This document shows, piece after piece, positions 44,304 to 53,569 of a DNA stretch of 64,000 nt; the stretch's first letter is position 1, and each line of letters begins with the position of its first letter. The notes below the pieces were generated by a model that saw only the letters and a program-made list of their open reading frames with translations, had not been told where the DNA came from and made no database searches. The DNA comes from Bdellovibrionia bacterium (lineage in GTDB: Bacteria; Bdellovibrionota; Bdellovibrionia; Bdellovibrionales; JAUICD01). The stretch is from the NCBI GenBank assembly GCA_030427965.1, contig JAUICD010000002.1, positions 62,001-126,000 on the forward strand, read 5' to 3'. The translations under genes and the position numbers were made by a program.

Positions 44304-44742
44304 GCGTCCACCCTCTGGCTGGTGGATATGCGTACCCACTTGGGCGACAAAAGTAAAAATTCAGATTTTTATAGTACTGACTCCGAGGTCCCGCCTCTTC
44401 GAGGTCATTTATAGCCGTTGTACATAGAGTTTTGCTATCCACTGTATTGGGTAGGCGCGGAAACATCATATGGCAGGCAGATGGATAGTAGGGTCGGGTA
44501 AGTACGCAACTCACCTGTCGGTTTGGTGTCTCACAGTCTGCAGGTTGGTGATCTGCAGAAAACTCATGACAAGAAAGAGAGCTGCACTGTGGAAACGCGC
44601 GGCCCGTGTTGCCACTTTCCCACTTGATCTCACACTCGCATTGTCCTTGAAATATAGAATCTGGCTGACAGTTACTCAAAACTCCGTCGGCTTGTGCTTG
44701 CGATAAAATTAATGAAATACTTAGAACTAAGAGTGTCTTCAT
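44260..44742 (-). CDS. Small cysteine-rich secreted protein
   Basis: A 160-residue protein with a signal peptide (MKTLLVLSISLILSQAQA). The mature chain has about eleven cysteines (for example CQCECEIK-like spacing in GQCECEIKW), suggesting a disulfide-bonded extracellular fold. The C-terminal YAYPPARGWTLIRVED resembles the end of the protein at 22571-23014. The 3' end overlaps the convergent gene at 43806 by 44 bases. Confidence 0.6.
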   Translation of the reverse strand: MKTLLVLSISLILSQAQADGVLSNCQPDSIFQGQCECEIKWESGNTGRAFPQCSSLSCHEFSADHQPADCETPNRQVSCVLTRPYYPSACHMMFPRLPNTVDSKTLCTTAINDLEEAGPRSQYYKNLNFYFCRPSGYAYPPARGWTLIRVEDPLNDGSSL

Positions 44743-44834
44743 TTTCCCCCCTAAACATCTGTAAAGATTTCAGTATCACCTAAGTGAGCTGGCCGTCAAT
44801 TGAGTCTGATTGATAGAATTTTAACTACAGCCCC

Positions 44835-44862
44835 TTGACAGTTTCAAAGGCGAACTCAAGAT
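44835..44862 (+). promoter_or_regulatory. Promoter of groESL
   Basis: A consensus TTGACA (44835-44840) is followed after 16 bases by CAAGAT (44857-44862). It lies about 80 bases upstream of groES. CCCCTTGACA also partly resembles a heat-shock sigma-32 -35 region (CTTGAAA), but no CCCCAT -10 was found. The HrcA/CIRCE inverted repeat is not visible. Confidence 0.5.
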
Positions 44863-44944
44863 GGTGCAGTACGCAGCAACAGAAGACTTCAAAACGCTAA
44901 AGTATTGAAATTATTAATTTAACCTTTTTGAGGAGGTTTGGAAA

Positions 44945-45241
44945 ATGTCAGAAGTATCAGTGCGACCATTACACGACCGCATTCTTGTTCAACGACTCTC
45001 AGAAGATGAGAAGACTGCTGGGGGACTATTTATCCCAGAAACAGCCAAGGAAAAGCCCCAAAAGGGTGAAGTTGTAGCTGTTGGAAGCGGAAAAGTGACT
45101 GACGATGGAAAGTCTTTTCCACTTGAAGTGAAAAGTGGAGATCGGGTTCTTTTCAGCAAATATGCGGGAACTGAACTTAAGTTGAATGGCAATGAATATT
45201 TGATGATTCGTGAAGACGACGTTTTGGGAATTATTAACTAA
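44945..45241 (+). CDS. groES: Co-chaperonin GroES
   Basis: Seven-fold lid of the GroEL folding chamber. The 98 residues contain [12 protein letters not shown] at the N-terminus, the mobile loop [20 protein letters not shown], and [26 protein letters not shown] lies about nine bases before the ATG. groEL follows after 28 bases. Confidence 0.98.
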   Translation: MSEVSVRPLHDRILVQRLSEDEKTAGGLFIPETAKEKPQKGEVVAVGSGKVTDDGKSFPLEVKSGDRVLFSKYAGTELKLNGNEYLMIREDDVLGIIN

Positions 45242-45257
45242 ATTAGGATTGGGATAA

Positions 45258-46928
<1,671 letters not shown>

Positions 46929-46959
46929 GCCCATTTTCTAAAGCCCTATAGCTTTAACG

Positions 46960-46995
46960 AATGCCTGGTTACGAAAGTGCCAGGCATTTTTATTT
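46960..46995 (+). terminator. Intrinsic terminator of groESL
   Basis: AATGCCTGG (46960-46968) pairs perfectly with CCAGGCATT (46980-46988) around an 11-base loop, followed by TTTTATTTT. Confidence 0.9.
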
Positions 46996-47040
46996 TGAAG
47001 GTGAAGAGAGTTGTCGTTTGAAAAAAGGATGCTTTCATAT

Positions 47041-48636
47041 TTAAAAAAGATACTCAAGCCCGACATTGAACGTGATCAAGCGTTCTGAGGAGTTTTCAGC
47101 ATCATCAGATCTACTTCCAGAACCAGAGAACGTAGAGGAATAAAGTTCAAAATCAATTCCACCATTAAAACGAATTCGCTCACTGATTTTGTAGCGGCCA
47201 TAGAAGCGAAAGATATTGATGTCATTGTCAGAGGTTTCACCAGAAGTTTCAGGGGATTCTTCGAGGTTTGGATCTATGTAGAAGTGGATCATCGCTCCCA
47301 GATAAATTTTATTTTGAGTATCTACAGGAAGACTGCCATCAATTCCAAGAAGAAAACCACTATAGATGGTTGATGTGAGAGCAAGAGGGTTGCTTGAATC
47401 TACGAAACGTGAATATCTGGAATACCCACCCTGCACTTGTACTTTTGGTCCAAAGAAATCTCCATGAATGAGAATATTATAACCAAATAATAAGCTGTAC
47501 TCACTGATTGAAACATTAAGGGTCTCTGGAGAGCTGCCTGACATGGGGTTGTCAATATTCATAACTCCCTGTCTTAGACTTGCTAAGACAGAAAAATCTG
47601 GGGTGATCCAAAGTTCACCATTGAGTCTGAGTTGTGGGAAAACACTTTCTTCAGCCTGAATGGCTCCCGAAGAATCTAAATCTGAATTGGCTGTGTAGGT
47701 TCCAAAACCAAGAATGAGGCCAATTCTTCCAAATGTTGGAGGGTCCACGGGGACCCAAGCTTTTGGGTTTTTCCCGAAGGTGACTTTTTTAACATCATTT
47801 GGAATTCCACTTTTCTTTGTGGGTGCTGCCAAAAATCCTCCGCCCTTGTAATTGACCATATTAACTTTAGCGATTTTTGTATTTCTTTGAATAGCTCCTT
47901 TTTCCTTTTCACTGACAATGCTACCAAAAGAAAGAGTGTTTTCAGCCTTTTCAATTTTAATTTTACCTAAAACTTCTTTTTCAGTTGAAATGAGAAATCC
48001 AAACTTAGGATGTCGTTTTTGACTTATTATCAGGACAGGGGTTACGATTTGTCCACTATCGATTCCGTCAGCCTTTCCAAGATCAAGGGTGACGCGATTG
48101 TTTTGTCGGCTTAAGACCAATCCTTCATATGGAAGTTTTGCAAAGAGTTGTTCTAGGTGGGATTTTGTTTTTATCTCGATATCTCTGATTTCAAACTTAG
48201 GGTTATTTCGAAGCTCCTCTTGGGCAATTAGCTTTCCATCAGATTTTGTAAAAAGGTAGAATTGCAAAGTCACACCTGTTGGGTTTTTTGTGGCTTTAGC
48301 GGCAAGTAATGCATCGGCGTTGCTAGAGTCTAAAACTTTTTTTACAGCACTTTCACTCGCCATCAATTGTTGAGGTGAGAGAATGGCTCCAGCATAATTA
48401 GAGTCGACGGCATCGAAGTGATGATTTTTACTGAGAGACATTCGAATTTGTTTTTCGATTGGACGCGAATAAATGCCTGAGGCATTGTCAGTTACAGGGT
48501 AAATCAACACTGAGCGAATGGTTAAAGCTTCATCGACATCACTTGTAAAGGGTGCACCAAGTGCGATTTGCGATGTGCTTAATACCACAAGACAGAGGAG
48601 TTGGACAAAAGTACGGGTTGTAAAAGCATGGTGCAT
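47041..48636 (-). CDS. Secreted protein with a periplasmic N-domain and a C-terminal beta-barrel
   Basis: A 531-residue protein. A signal peptide ends near residue 28 (VVLSTSQIALGA). Residues 35-270 contain FlgT-like periplasmic elements (YEGLVLSRQNNRVTLDLGKA and DGIDSGQIVTPVL, a shape also seen in curli and flagellar accessory proteins). Residues 310-531 are alternating amphipathic strands ending in NVGLEYLF with the terminal phenylalanine typical of BAM substrates, so an outer-membrane barrel of about ten strands is likely. It is divergent from another barrel candidate 67 bases away. Function unknown. Confidence 0.7.
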   Translation of the reverse strand: MHHAFTTRTFVQLLCLVVLSTSQIALGAPFTSDVDEALTIRSVLIYPVTDNASGIYSRPIEKQIRMSLSKNHHFDAVDSNYAGAILSPQQLMASESAVKKVLDSSNADALLAAKATKNPTGVTLQFYLFTKSDGKLIAQEELRNNPKFEIRDIEIKTKSHLEQLFAKLPYEGLVLSRQNNRVTLDLGKADGIDSGQIVTPVLIISQKRHPKFGFLISTEKEVLGKIKIEKAENTLSFGSIVSEKEKGAIQRNTKIAKVNMVNYKGGGFLAAPTKKSGIPNDVKKVTFGKNPKAWVPVDPPTFGRIGLILGFGTYTANSDLDSSGAIQAEESVFPQLRLNGELWITPDFSVLASLRQGVMNIDNPMSGSSPETLNVSISEYSLLFGYNILIHGDFFGPKVQVQGGYSRYSRFVDSSNPLALTSTIYSGFLLGIDGSLPVDTQNKIYLGAMIHFYIDPNLEESPETSGETSDNDINIFRFYGRYKISERIRFNGGIDFELYSSTFSGSGSRSDDAENSSERLITFNVGLEYLF

Positions 48637-48703
48637 AAAACTATTTTGAAGTGAAAGGCCTCTTGGGTAAAGGCGTATCTATATTATCCGATAAAGAAAG
48701 AGT

Positions 48704-49810
48704 ATGGTTTTGGGTAAGTTTTATCTAGTAGTGGGTACTTTGGTCTTGTTTACGTTTCATAACGTTCAGGCTCAAGTGATTGAAGTGCTTCCAAGTTCAG
48801 GAAGTTATGAGGAAGAGGCTTTTGATTCTTCTCGTTATCAAAAAAAACCTCGTCTAGGACCATCTGTTCAGGTCAAGCCCTCTAAGACTGCAACTCAAAA
48901 AAGAAAAAAAACCAAACCAAAATTTCAATTGATCCCTGATATTCAACAAGAAAAAACTGAACCCAAACCTAACCCAGCTCGTGAGGACCTTGTACAAGAA
49001 GAGAATTCGGGGTTTGTTGACGACGTTCAAGGTTTGGTAATGGGTGGAACAGTTGAAGAGATTCACAAATACCAAAAGAAATTAGATAAAGATGACATAC
49101 GTCACAATTTTATAGAAATAGGGATTGGAACCTCTTATTACTACAATGAATCAAAAAGCAATTATTGGTTTAGAGAGTACATTACAAGTGCACCAGCTCT
49201 AGATTTGGAAACCAAAATCTGGTTTGGGCCGTTCTTTGGATTGAAGGTTGGGTACATGACCTCTGTTGGTGCTTCAGTCAAAAACGAGTACGGAACAAAT
49301 TCTCGAACAAAATCAACAGACCAATGGATTGAGGTGGATTTGGTTTCTCGGCGTTTTTTTAAGAAAGATGATCGTGCCCCCTCTTTGGAATTTAGTCTGG
49401 GTTACTACGGTTATCAAAGGCGCGTTCCTTCAGATGAAGATCAAAGAATGAAACTTGCAAGTCAGGCGATCAACTTAGCTTACGATGGCAGATGGCCTGA
49501 TAAAGATGGTGATGCATGGAAGATGGGCTTTTCTATCCGCCCAGTTGTTTGGCATAGTGAGGGAAAAACCGGAATCAATGCCAAATCAGGAAAATCCAAC
49601 GAGTCGTTTGGGTTTGAAAGTCGTTTGGGTCAGGAATTCAAATTTGATAGGCAAAATAGATTGTATTGGAATTTGAAATTTCTGTATGAAAAAAATCAAT
49701 TTAGCGGAAACTCAATGAAAACAGATCCTTCCACTGGAAGTGATATCTCTGATGTCAGTGTGGATACACATTTCTTATTTTTAGAGTTGGGATTCATTTG
49801 GGGGAATTGA
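48704..49810 (+). CDS. Hypothetical outer-membrane beta-barrel protein
   Basis: A 368-residue protein with a signal peptide (residues 1-23, LFTFHNVQAQ). A basic, proline- and lysine-rich linker follows (ATQKRKKTKPKFQLIPDIQQ). From residue 130 on it is a series of amphipathic strands (HNFIEIGIGTSYYYNES, PFFGLKVGYMTSVGASV, LYWNLKFLYEKNQF, THFLFLELGFIWGN). An eight- to ten-strand barrel with a periplasmic tether is plausible. The 3' end overlaps dedA on the other strand by 30 bases. Confidence 0.65.
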   Translation: MVLGKFYLVVGTLVLFTFHNVQAQVIEVLPSSGSYEEEAFDSSRYQKKPRLGPSVQVKPSKTATQKRKKTKPKFQLIPDIQQEKTEPKPNPAREDLVQEENSGFVDDVQGLVMGGTVEEIHKYQKKLDKDDIRHNFIEIGIGTSYYYNESKSNYWFREYITSAPALDLETKIWFGPFFGLKVGYMTSVGASVKNEYGTNSRTKSTDQWIEVDLVSRRFFKKDDRAPSLEFSLGYYGYQRRVPSDEDQRMKLASQAINLAYDGRWPDKDGDAWKMGFSIRPVVWHSEGKTGINAKSGKSNESFGFESRLGQEFKFDRQNRLYWNLKFLYEKNQFSGNSMKTDPSTGSDISDVSVDTHFLFLELGFIWGN

Positions 49811-50428
49811 CTTTTTTTTCTTGATGCTATTTTTCCAAAACAAATAAATAGCAACAAGTGCAACAAATCCTAAAACATAAATCAACGCTTCGTCTGCAAG
49901 TGCGAAAGCTCGATCGATTTCAGAATGAAAACTCCACCCAGCCCATACCCATACAGGAACACTTATAAGAGCGGCAAATCCATCTTGTGAAATAAAAGTT
50001 CGAAAAGGAACTCGTAGAACACCAGCGGTAAGAAAGATTGCCGACCTCAACCCGGGTGCAAATCTTGCGGTAAAACAAATAAGTTTGGCATTGTTTTGTA
50101 TGCGTTCTTCTGCGCGTTTGACTCGTTCTTCAGTAAAGATCAGTCTTGCAAGTGGAAGTGTGAACACGCGTCGACCAAATTTTTTCCCCAAAAAGAAAAG
50201 CACGGTGTCGCCTAAGAGCACTCCAAAAAAGCCCACAATCATGGCTCCAGCAAAGGTGATTTGTCCCTTTCCTGCTAAATAACCTGCAGCAATAAGTGTG
50301 ATGTCTTCGGGGATGGGGACGCCCATCCCGCATCCAAACAAAACGGCAAGTATAAAAGCATACGCATTAAAGCCGCTTAACCCGACGAACATCGAGAATA
50401 TCTTGTAAGAAAACCCAGTCTTATCCAC
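49781..50428 (-). CDS. DedA family membrane protein
   Basis: A 215-residue inner-membrane protein of the DedA/SNARE-associated family, whose members flip undecaprenyl phosphate or phosphatidylethanolamine. GVPIPEDITLIAAGYLAGKG near residue 37, and the conserved basic stretch CFTARFAPGLRSAIFLTAGV near 118, match the family. Four or five hydrophobic spans are present. It reads towards the barrel gene and overlaps its 3' end. Confidence 0.9.
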   Translation of the reverse strand: MDKTGFSYKIFSMFVGLSGFNAYAFILAVLFGCGMGVPIPEDITLIAAGYLAGKGQITFAGAMIVGFFGVLLGDTVLFFLGKKFGRRVFTLPLARLIFTEERVKRAEERIQNNAKLICFTARFAPGLRSAIFLTAGVLRVPFRTFISQDGFAALISVPVWVWAGWSFHSEIDRAFALADEALIYVLGFVALVAIYLFWKNSIKKKKSIPPNESQL

Positions 50429-50444
50429 TCTTTACTCATTCTGT

Positions 50445-50473
50445 TTGGGTGATACAATAAGCCAACATATAAT
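50445..50473 (+). promoter_or_regulatory. Promoter of the CheY-like gene
   Basis: A perfect TATAAT (50468-50473) lies 17 bases after TTGGGT (50445-50450) and 37 bases before the TTG start of the receiver gene. Confidence 0.55.
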
Positions 50474-50509
50474 AATAATTACGACTGATAAATCTAAAAG
50501 GGTGAGTAT

Positions 50510-50881
50510 TTGAAGAAACCAAGACTTGTGGTAGTTGATGACGCCGCGTTTATACGAGAAGTTCTTACACAGTTGTTGTCAAAAAATGGGTTTGATGTTG
50601 TTGGCGATGCTGTGGATGGAGAAGAGGGTGTTGAAGTGGTTTTAAGAGAGCAGCCGGATTTAGTGATTATGGATATCGTAATGCCGAAATTGAGTGGAGT
50701 TGAGGCCACTAAGCAAATTTTAAAAAAAAGTCCCAATATGAAAATCCTTGCGTGTTCAACAGAGGGTTCGGAGGGGATTGTTTCTCAGGCGATTGAGGCG
50801 GGGTGTGTGGACTTTGTAACAAAACCTTTCAATGGATCGGACCTGATTCAGCTAATTCAAAAGCATTTGGAGGACTCGTAG
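50510..50881 (+). CDS. Single-domain CheY-like response regulator
   Basis: A 123-residue stand-alone receiver. The acidic pocket is D10-D11, the phosphorylation site D55 (LVIMDIVMP), the switch T84 region (ILACSTEG), and the conserved lysine K105 (DFVTKPF). There is no output domain, so it should act by binding a partner, as CheY does. The start is TTG with AAGGGTGAG upstream. It is followed two bases later by a membrane protein, which may be its partner. No kinase gene is nearby. Confidence 0.9.
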   Translation: MKKPRLVVVDDAAFIREVLTQLLSKNGFDVVGDAVDGEEGVEVVLREQPDLVIMDIVMPKLSGVEATKQILKKSPNMKILACSTEGSEGIVSQAIEAGCVDFVTKPFNGSDLIQLIQKHLEDS

Positions 50882-50882
50882 T

Positions 50883-51260
50883 ATGGGCGATATTATTTTC
50901 TTTGTAAAATCACTGGTCTTTACATTCATTGTAATTGTGTTGCTCCAGATTAAAGTGGGGGAAACGACTTTAGAAGAAAAGTCGGCAAGTCTTGTAAAGA
51001 ACTCGTCAGCAGGGCTTTATTTGAGTGAAGTTGCTCAAGGTGGGTTGAAGGTGCTTTCAGATATGTATGGCTCAGTTCTTGGGAAAATCGATAAAAAAGT
51101 GGGTCGACATTTCAATAGCGAAAAGTTACCAGGAAGAAGAAAAATCCTAGGCGCTTTAGAGCGCAGTCAAACTTATGTCAAAGAAGAGTATGAGAAAAAA
51201 GAAAGGGAGGAGCAGCTTCTTCGCGAATACGAAGAGGCTGCCAAGTCTATAGATCAATAG
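50883..51260 (+). CDS. Hypothetical membrane-anchored protein
   Basis: A 125-residue protein with an N-terminal transmembrane helix (residues 5-22, FFVKSLVFTFIVIVLLQI). The rest is a soluble segment ending in a highly charged helix (YVKEEYEKKEREEQLLREYE). It has no signal-cleavage site. It follows the CheY-like gene immediately and is probably cotranscribed. The 3' end overlaps the convergent small secreted gene by seven bases. Function unknown. Confidence 0.7.
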   Translation: MGDIIFFVKSLVFTFIVIVLLQIKVGETTLEEKSASLVKNSSAGLYLSEVAQGGLKVLSDMYGSVLGKIDKKVGRHFNSEKLPGRRKILGALERSQTYVKEEYEKKEREEQLLREYEEAAKSIDQ

Positions 51261-51469
51261 TTGTTAGAGCTTGTATTTCCTTCGCCTATACCGACTGTAC
51301 CGTCCTGACTTGTCTGAACAGCGTCGTTTCGAGTGAAGTCTTTTGACTTATCTAGAAGGCCGTTGAGTTCAGACTGTGCTGAACAATCATTTGCAGGCAT
51401 GTCGCCATCTGCTATTGCAAGAGGGCTTAGAATCATTGTTAGGGCGAAAAGTACATATTTGGCTTTCAT
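51254..51469 (-). CDS. Small secreted protein with C-terminal GIGE motif (hit-locus-like)
   Basis: A 71-residue protein with a signal peptide (MKAKYVLFALTMILSPLAIA). The mature part is about 50 residues, polar, with one cysteine and the tail DGTVGIGEGN. The ATG at 51469 has GAGGAGG at the right distance, and the TTG further up was rejected. The tail matches GTTGIGE at the end of the gene at 51667-51918, so the two are likely paralogs. Position after the Tad operon and the YD-repeat gene recalls Bd0108 of the Bdellovibrio hit locus, a small secreted regulator of pili. Orthology is untested. Confidence 0.6.
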   Translation of the reverse strand: MKAKYVLFALTMILSPLAIADGDMPANDCSAQSELNGLLDKSKDFTRNDAVQTSQDGTVGIGEGNTSSNNY

Positions 51470-51631
51470 AGTGAGCCTCCTCAAATTTGTTACTCACTCT
51501 CTATATTAGCGAGTAATGTGCCAGGAGGGCTCTTTTGGCAGGCAAAAAGCGCTGTAATTTCAGCTAGTTAAAGCTGGTACAAAAGAAGCTATGGAGAAGT
51601 GACCCTTTTGGGCTCTTTTCTGTCCCTAAAG

Positions 51632-51648
51632 TGTCTAATAATTAGACA
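51632..51648. promoter_or_regulatory. 17-bp palindrome upstream of the last hit-like gene
   Basis: TGTCTAAT-A-ATTAGACA is a perfect eight-bp dyad with one central base. It lies between the two small secreted genes, about 160 bases upstream of the second. The shape fits a dimeric repressor operator; no T-run makes it a terminator. Confidence 0.35.
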
Positions 51649-51666
51649 GAAAGTGCGTTTTTTCTC

Positions 51667-51918
51667 TTATTCGCCAATCCCGGTGGTCCCTTGTTCTCTT
51701 GATTTGAAGTCTGGGCGTGTGTTGGATCTGATTCCATCGGCATCTTCAAACCCATGACAAAGGCCCATTTCTTGGCACTGATGATAGTCTTTGGCTGCAA
51801 CAGAGTTTGAAGCTTCTGTTTGTTCAACTCCACCGTTGAAATTGCCCTCACGAACCTTTTCCTGAGAAAGGGCTATGGACGCTGAAAAAAGAGTTAATAT
51901 AAAGAGAAGTGTTTTCAT
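51667..51918 (-). CDS. Small secreted protein ending in GIGE (hit-locus-like)
   Basis: An 83-residue protein starting at ATG 51918 with a signal peptide (MKTLLFILTLFSASIALS). The mature part has two cysteines eight apart with histidines (YHQCQEMGLCHGFEDAD), so a metal site or disulfide is possible. It ends EQGTTGIGE. It begins 11 bases after the YD-repeat gene on the same strand. The shared tail and size pair it with the gene at 51254-51469. I infer a Bd0108-like signalling role from position. Confidence 0.6.
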   Translation of the reverse strand: MKTLLFILTLFSASIALSQEKVREGNFNGGVEQTEASNSVAAKDYHQCQEMGLCHGFEDADGIRSNTRPDFKSREQGTTGIGE

Positions 51919-51929
51919 ATCAAGATACC

Positions 51930-53558
51930 TCATAGTCCTAAGTCAATTCCAGCAGGGCTTACAATGTCTAGTAAGCTATTAAATGTTGAGGCCACTTGGG
52001 TTGCGACAGTTGGCCCTTGTTTGCTATCGACCTTTTTAATATCACCATTTTTCTTATAGCTAACCAGTATTTTTCCAATTCCCGGGCGTTCAATAATTTT
52101 GGGTTTCCCAAATCTCACATCATATGTGATTTTAACAACTCTTTGGGCCTGATCAACAAGGGAAACAATTCGGCCTTTTTTATCATACTCCAATTTCACA
52201 CTTTGCCCTGCAGTGCTTTTGGCGGCCACTAAATTGCCTTTTGTATCATAATTGAAATATGTTTTTCTTTTTCCAATTCGAACTTCAGAAACTTTATTGA
52301 ATTTCTTGTTGTACTTAAAAGTAGCAAGCTCTTTTCCGCTCTTTCGTGTTTTTAGAAGGCCGTTTGAGTAATAGCCGAAAACAGTTTGTTTTCCATTTGT
52401 TACAGTTTTAATTGGACGTCCAAACTCTTCAGAGTAAATAACATCGTTGGAGTTTCCATTGATAATTGTTTTTGTTCGATATAAAAATTTCCCAGCCAAC
52501 TTCGCGCGTGATTTATACCAAAACTCAAATTTTGCTCTTGTTTTTACTTTATCTTTGCAGATTTTTAAAACATCGGCCCAATAGTGGTTTTTCTTGTTTT
52601 TCGAATCAAACGTGTATTTGTAGGTTTCTTTGCAACCAGATCGACCTTTGAAACTTGTTACCCAATCCTTGTTGGAATCATATGTGAGGAGTTTAAAGGT
52701 TTTATCAGGATAACTAATTTTTGTAAGATTATGTAGTTCATCGTATTCATAAGTGTACTCATTGCCCCATGCAGATTTCACATAGACCAAGTCGCTGACT
52801 TTTTTATACTTATAATTGACACTCATTCCACTTGGTCCACGAATGGATTTCACCTTACCATTTGAGTGATGTGAAAATGCAAGTTGGCGACCATTGTTAT
52901 CTCGAACGGTTGAAAGTTTTTTATTGGAGTAGGTGAGTTTGAGATAATTTCCGTTTTTATCGTACATATGGGTGAGAAAGCCATCCGTGTTGAATCTTTG
53001 CTTTGTGCCATCGGCAAAACGTCTTTCGTAGTATCCATTTTTTAGAACCAGAGTTTCAACATTTTGACGATCTGAGTAGTAAACAGTTTCCTTACTTGTT
53101 CCGGTAGAAATCTTATATTTTTCAGCCATGGCCTGTCGCTCATTTGGGTTGTTTATAAGATTTGCTTTTAAGCGCTTCAGATAGGCTTTACTGTATTTGG
53201 TTCCATCTTTTTTAACTCGAGCAACAATTTGGTTTACCAAGTGAATAGAAGTTTTTTTGGAAAAACTTCGTGTTCGAAAAAAAGTTACGCGGCCATCACC
53301 GCACTCTTTAAGTTTGATGAGTCCTTCTGCTGTTTTTGAGAACTGAGTTTCAAAATCAGAACACCACCCAAAGCCAAACATGCCATTGAAAAGCGAGCGA
53401 CTATTGTAGGTTCTTGTCACTTTGAGGTCATAACCTGTGCCGGGCAGTTCAAGATCTGTCCAAGAGTCGCTATAATTTGCAAGTCGCATATCCACAATTG
53501 CCTGAACCGTATGGGGGGCGGCCAATATAGACAGAGTCAGAACAATAATAGTTTTCAT
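51930..53558 (-). CDS. YD-repeat (RHS-like) secreted protein, hit-locus-like
   Basis: A 542-residue protein with a signal peptide (MKTIIVLTLSILAAPHTVQA). Next comes an RHS-type N-terminal domain (YDLKVTRTYNSRSLFNGMFG, FGWCSDFE), then about ten YD repeats such as YDKNGNYLKLTYSN, GNLVAAKSTAGQ and YDKKGRIVSLVDQ. There is no toxin C-terminus: it ends PAGIDLGL, so it is not a polymorphic toxin. The start is 11 bases from the tadB stop with an AGAGGTG site, so it is probably cotranscribed with the pilus genes. In Bdellovibrio the wall-associated Bd0109 occupies this position. Confidence 0.75.
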   Translation of the reverse strand: MKTIIVLTLSILAAPHTVQAIVDMRLANYSDSWTDLELPGTGYDLKVTRTYNSRSLFNGMFGFGWCSDFETQFSKTAEGLIKLKECGDGRVTFFRTRSFSKKTSIHLVNQIVARVKKDGTKYSKAYLKRLKANLINNPNERQAMAEKYKISTGTSKETVYYSDRQNVETLVLKNGYYERRFADGTKQRFNTDGFLTHMYDKNGNYLKLTYSNKKLSTVRDNNGRQLAFSHHSNGKVKSIRGPSGMSVNYKYKKVSDLVYVKSAWGNEYTYEYDELHNLTKISYPDKTFKLLTYDSNKDWVTSFKGRSGCKETYKYTFDSKNKKNHYWADVLKICKDKVKTRAKFEFWYKSRAKLAGKFLYRTKTIINGNSNDVIYSEEFGRPIKTVTNGKQTVFGYYSNGLLKTRKSGKELATFKYNKKFNKVSEVRIGKRKTYFNYDTKGNLVAAKSTAGQSVKLEYDKKGRIVSLVDQAQRVVKITYDVRFGKPKIIERPGIGKILVSYKKNGDIKKVDSKQGPTVATQVASTFNSLLDIVSPAGIDLGL

Positions 53559-53569
53559 AAACAACACCT

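Noticed and set aside
44743..44944. CIRCE (HrcA) operator upstream of groESL
   Set aside because: The TTAGCACTC-N9-GAGTGCTAA inverted repeat is not present in the groES upstream region.
51930..53558. RHS polymorphic toxin with an immunity gene
   Set aside because: The YD-repeat protein has no DPxG core-closing motif or toxin C-terminus, and the small neighbours have signal peptides and a shared tail, unlike immunity proteins.
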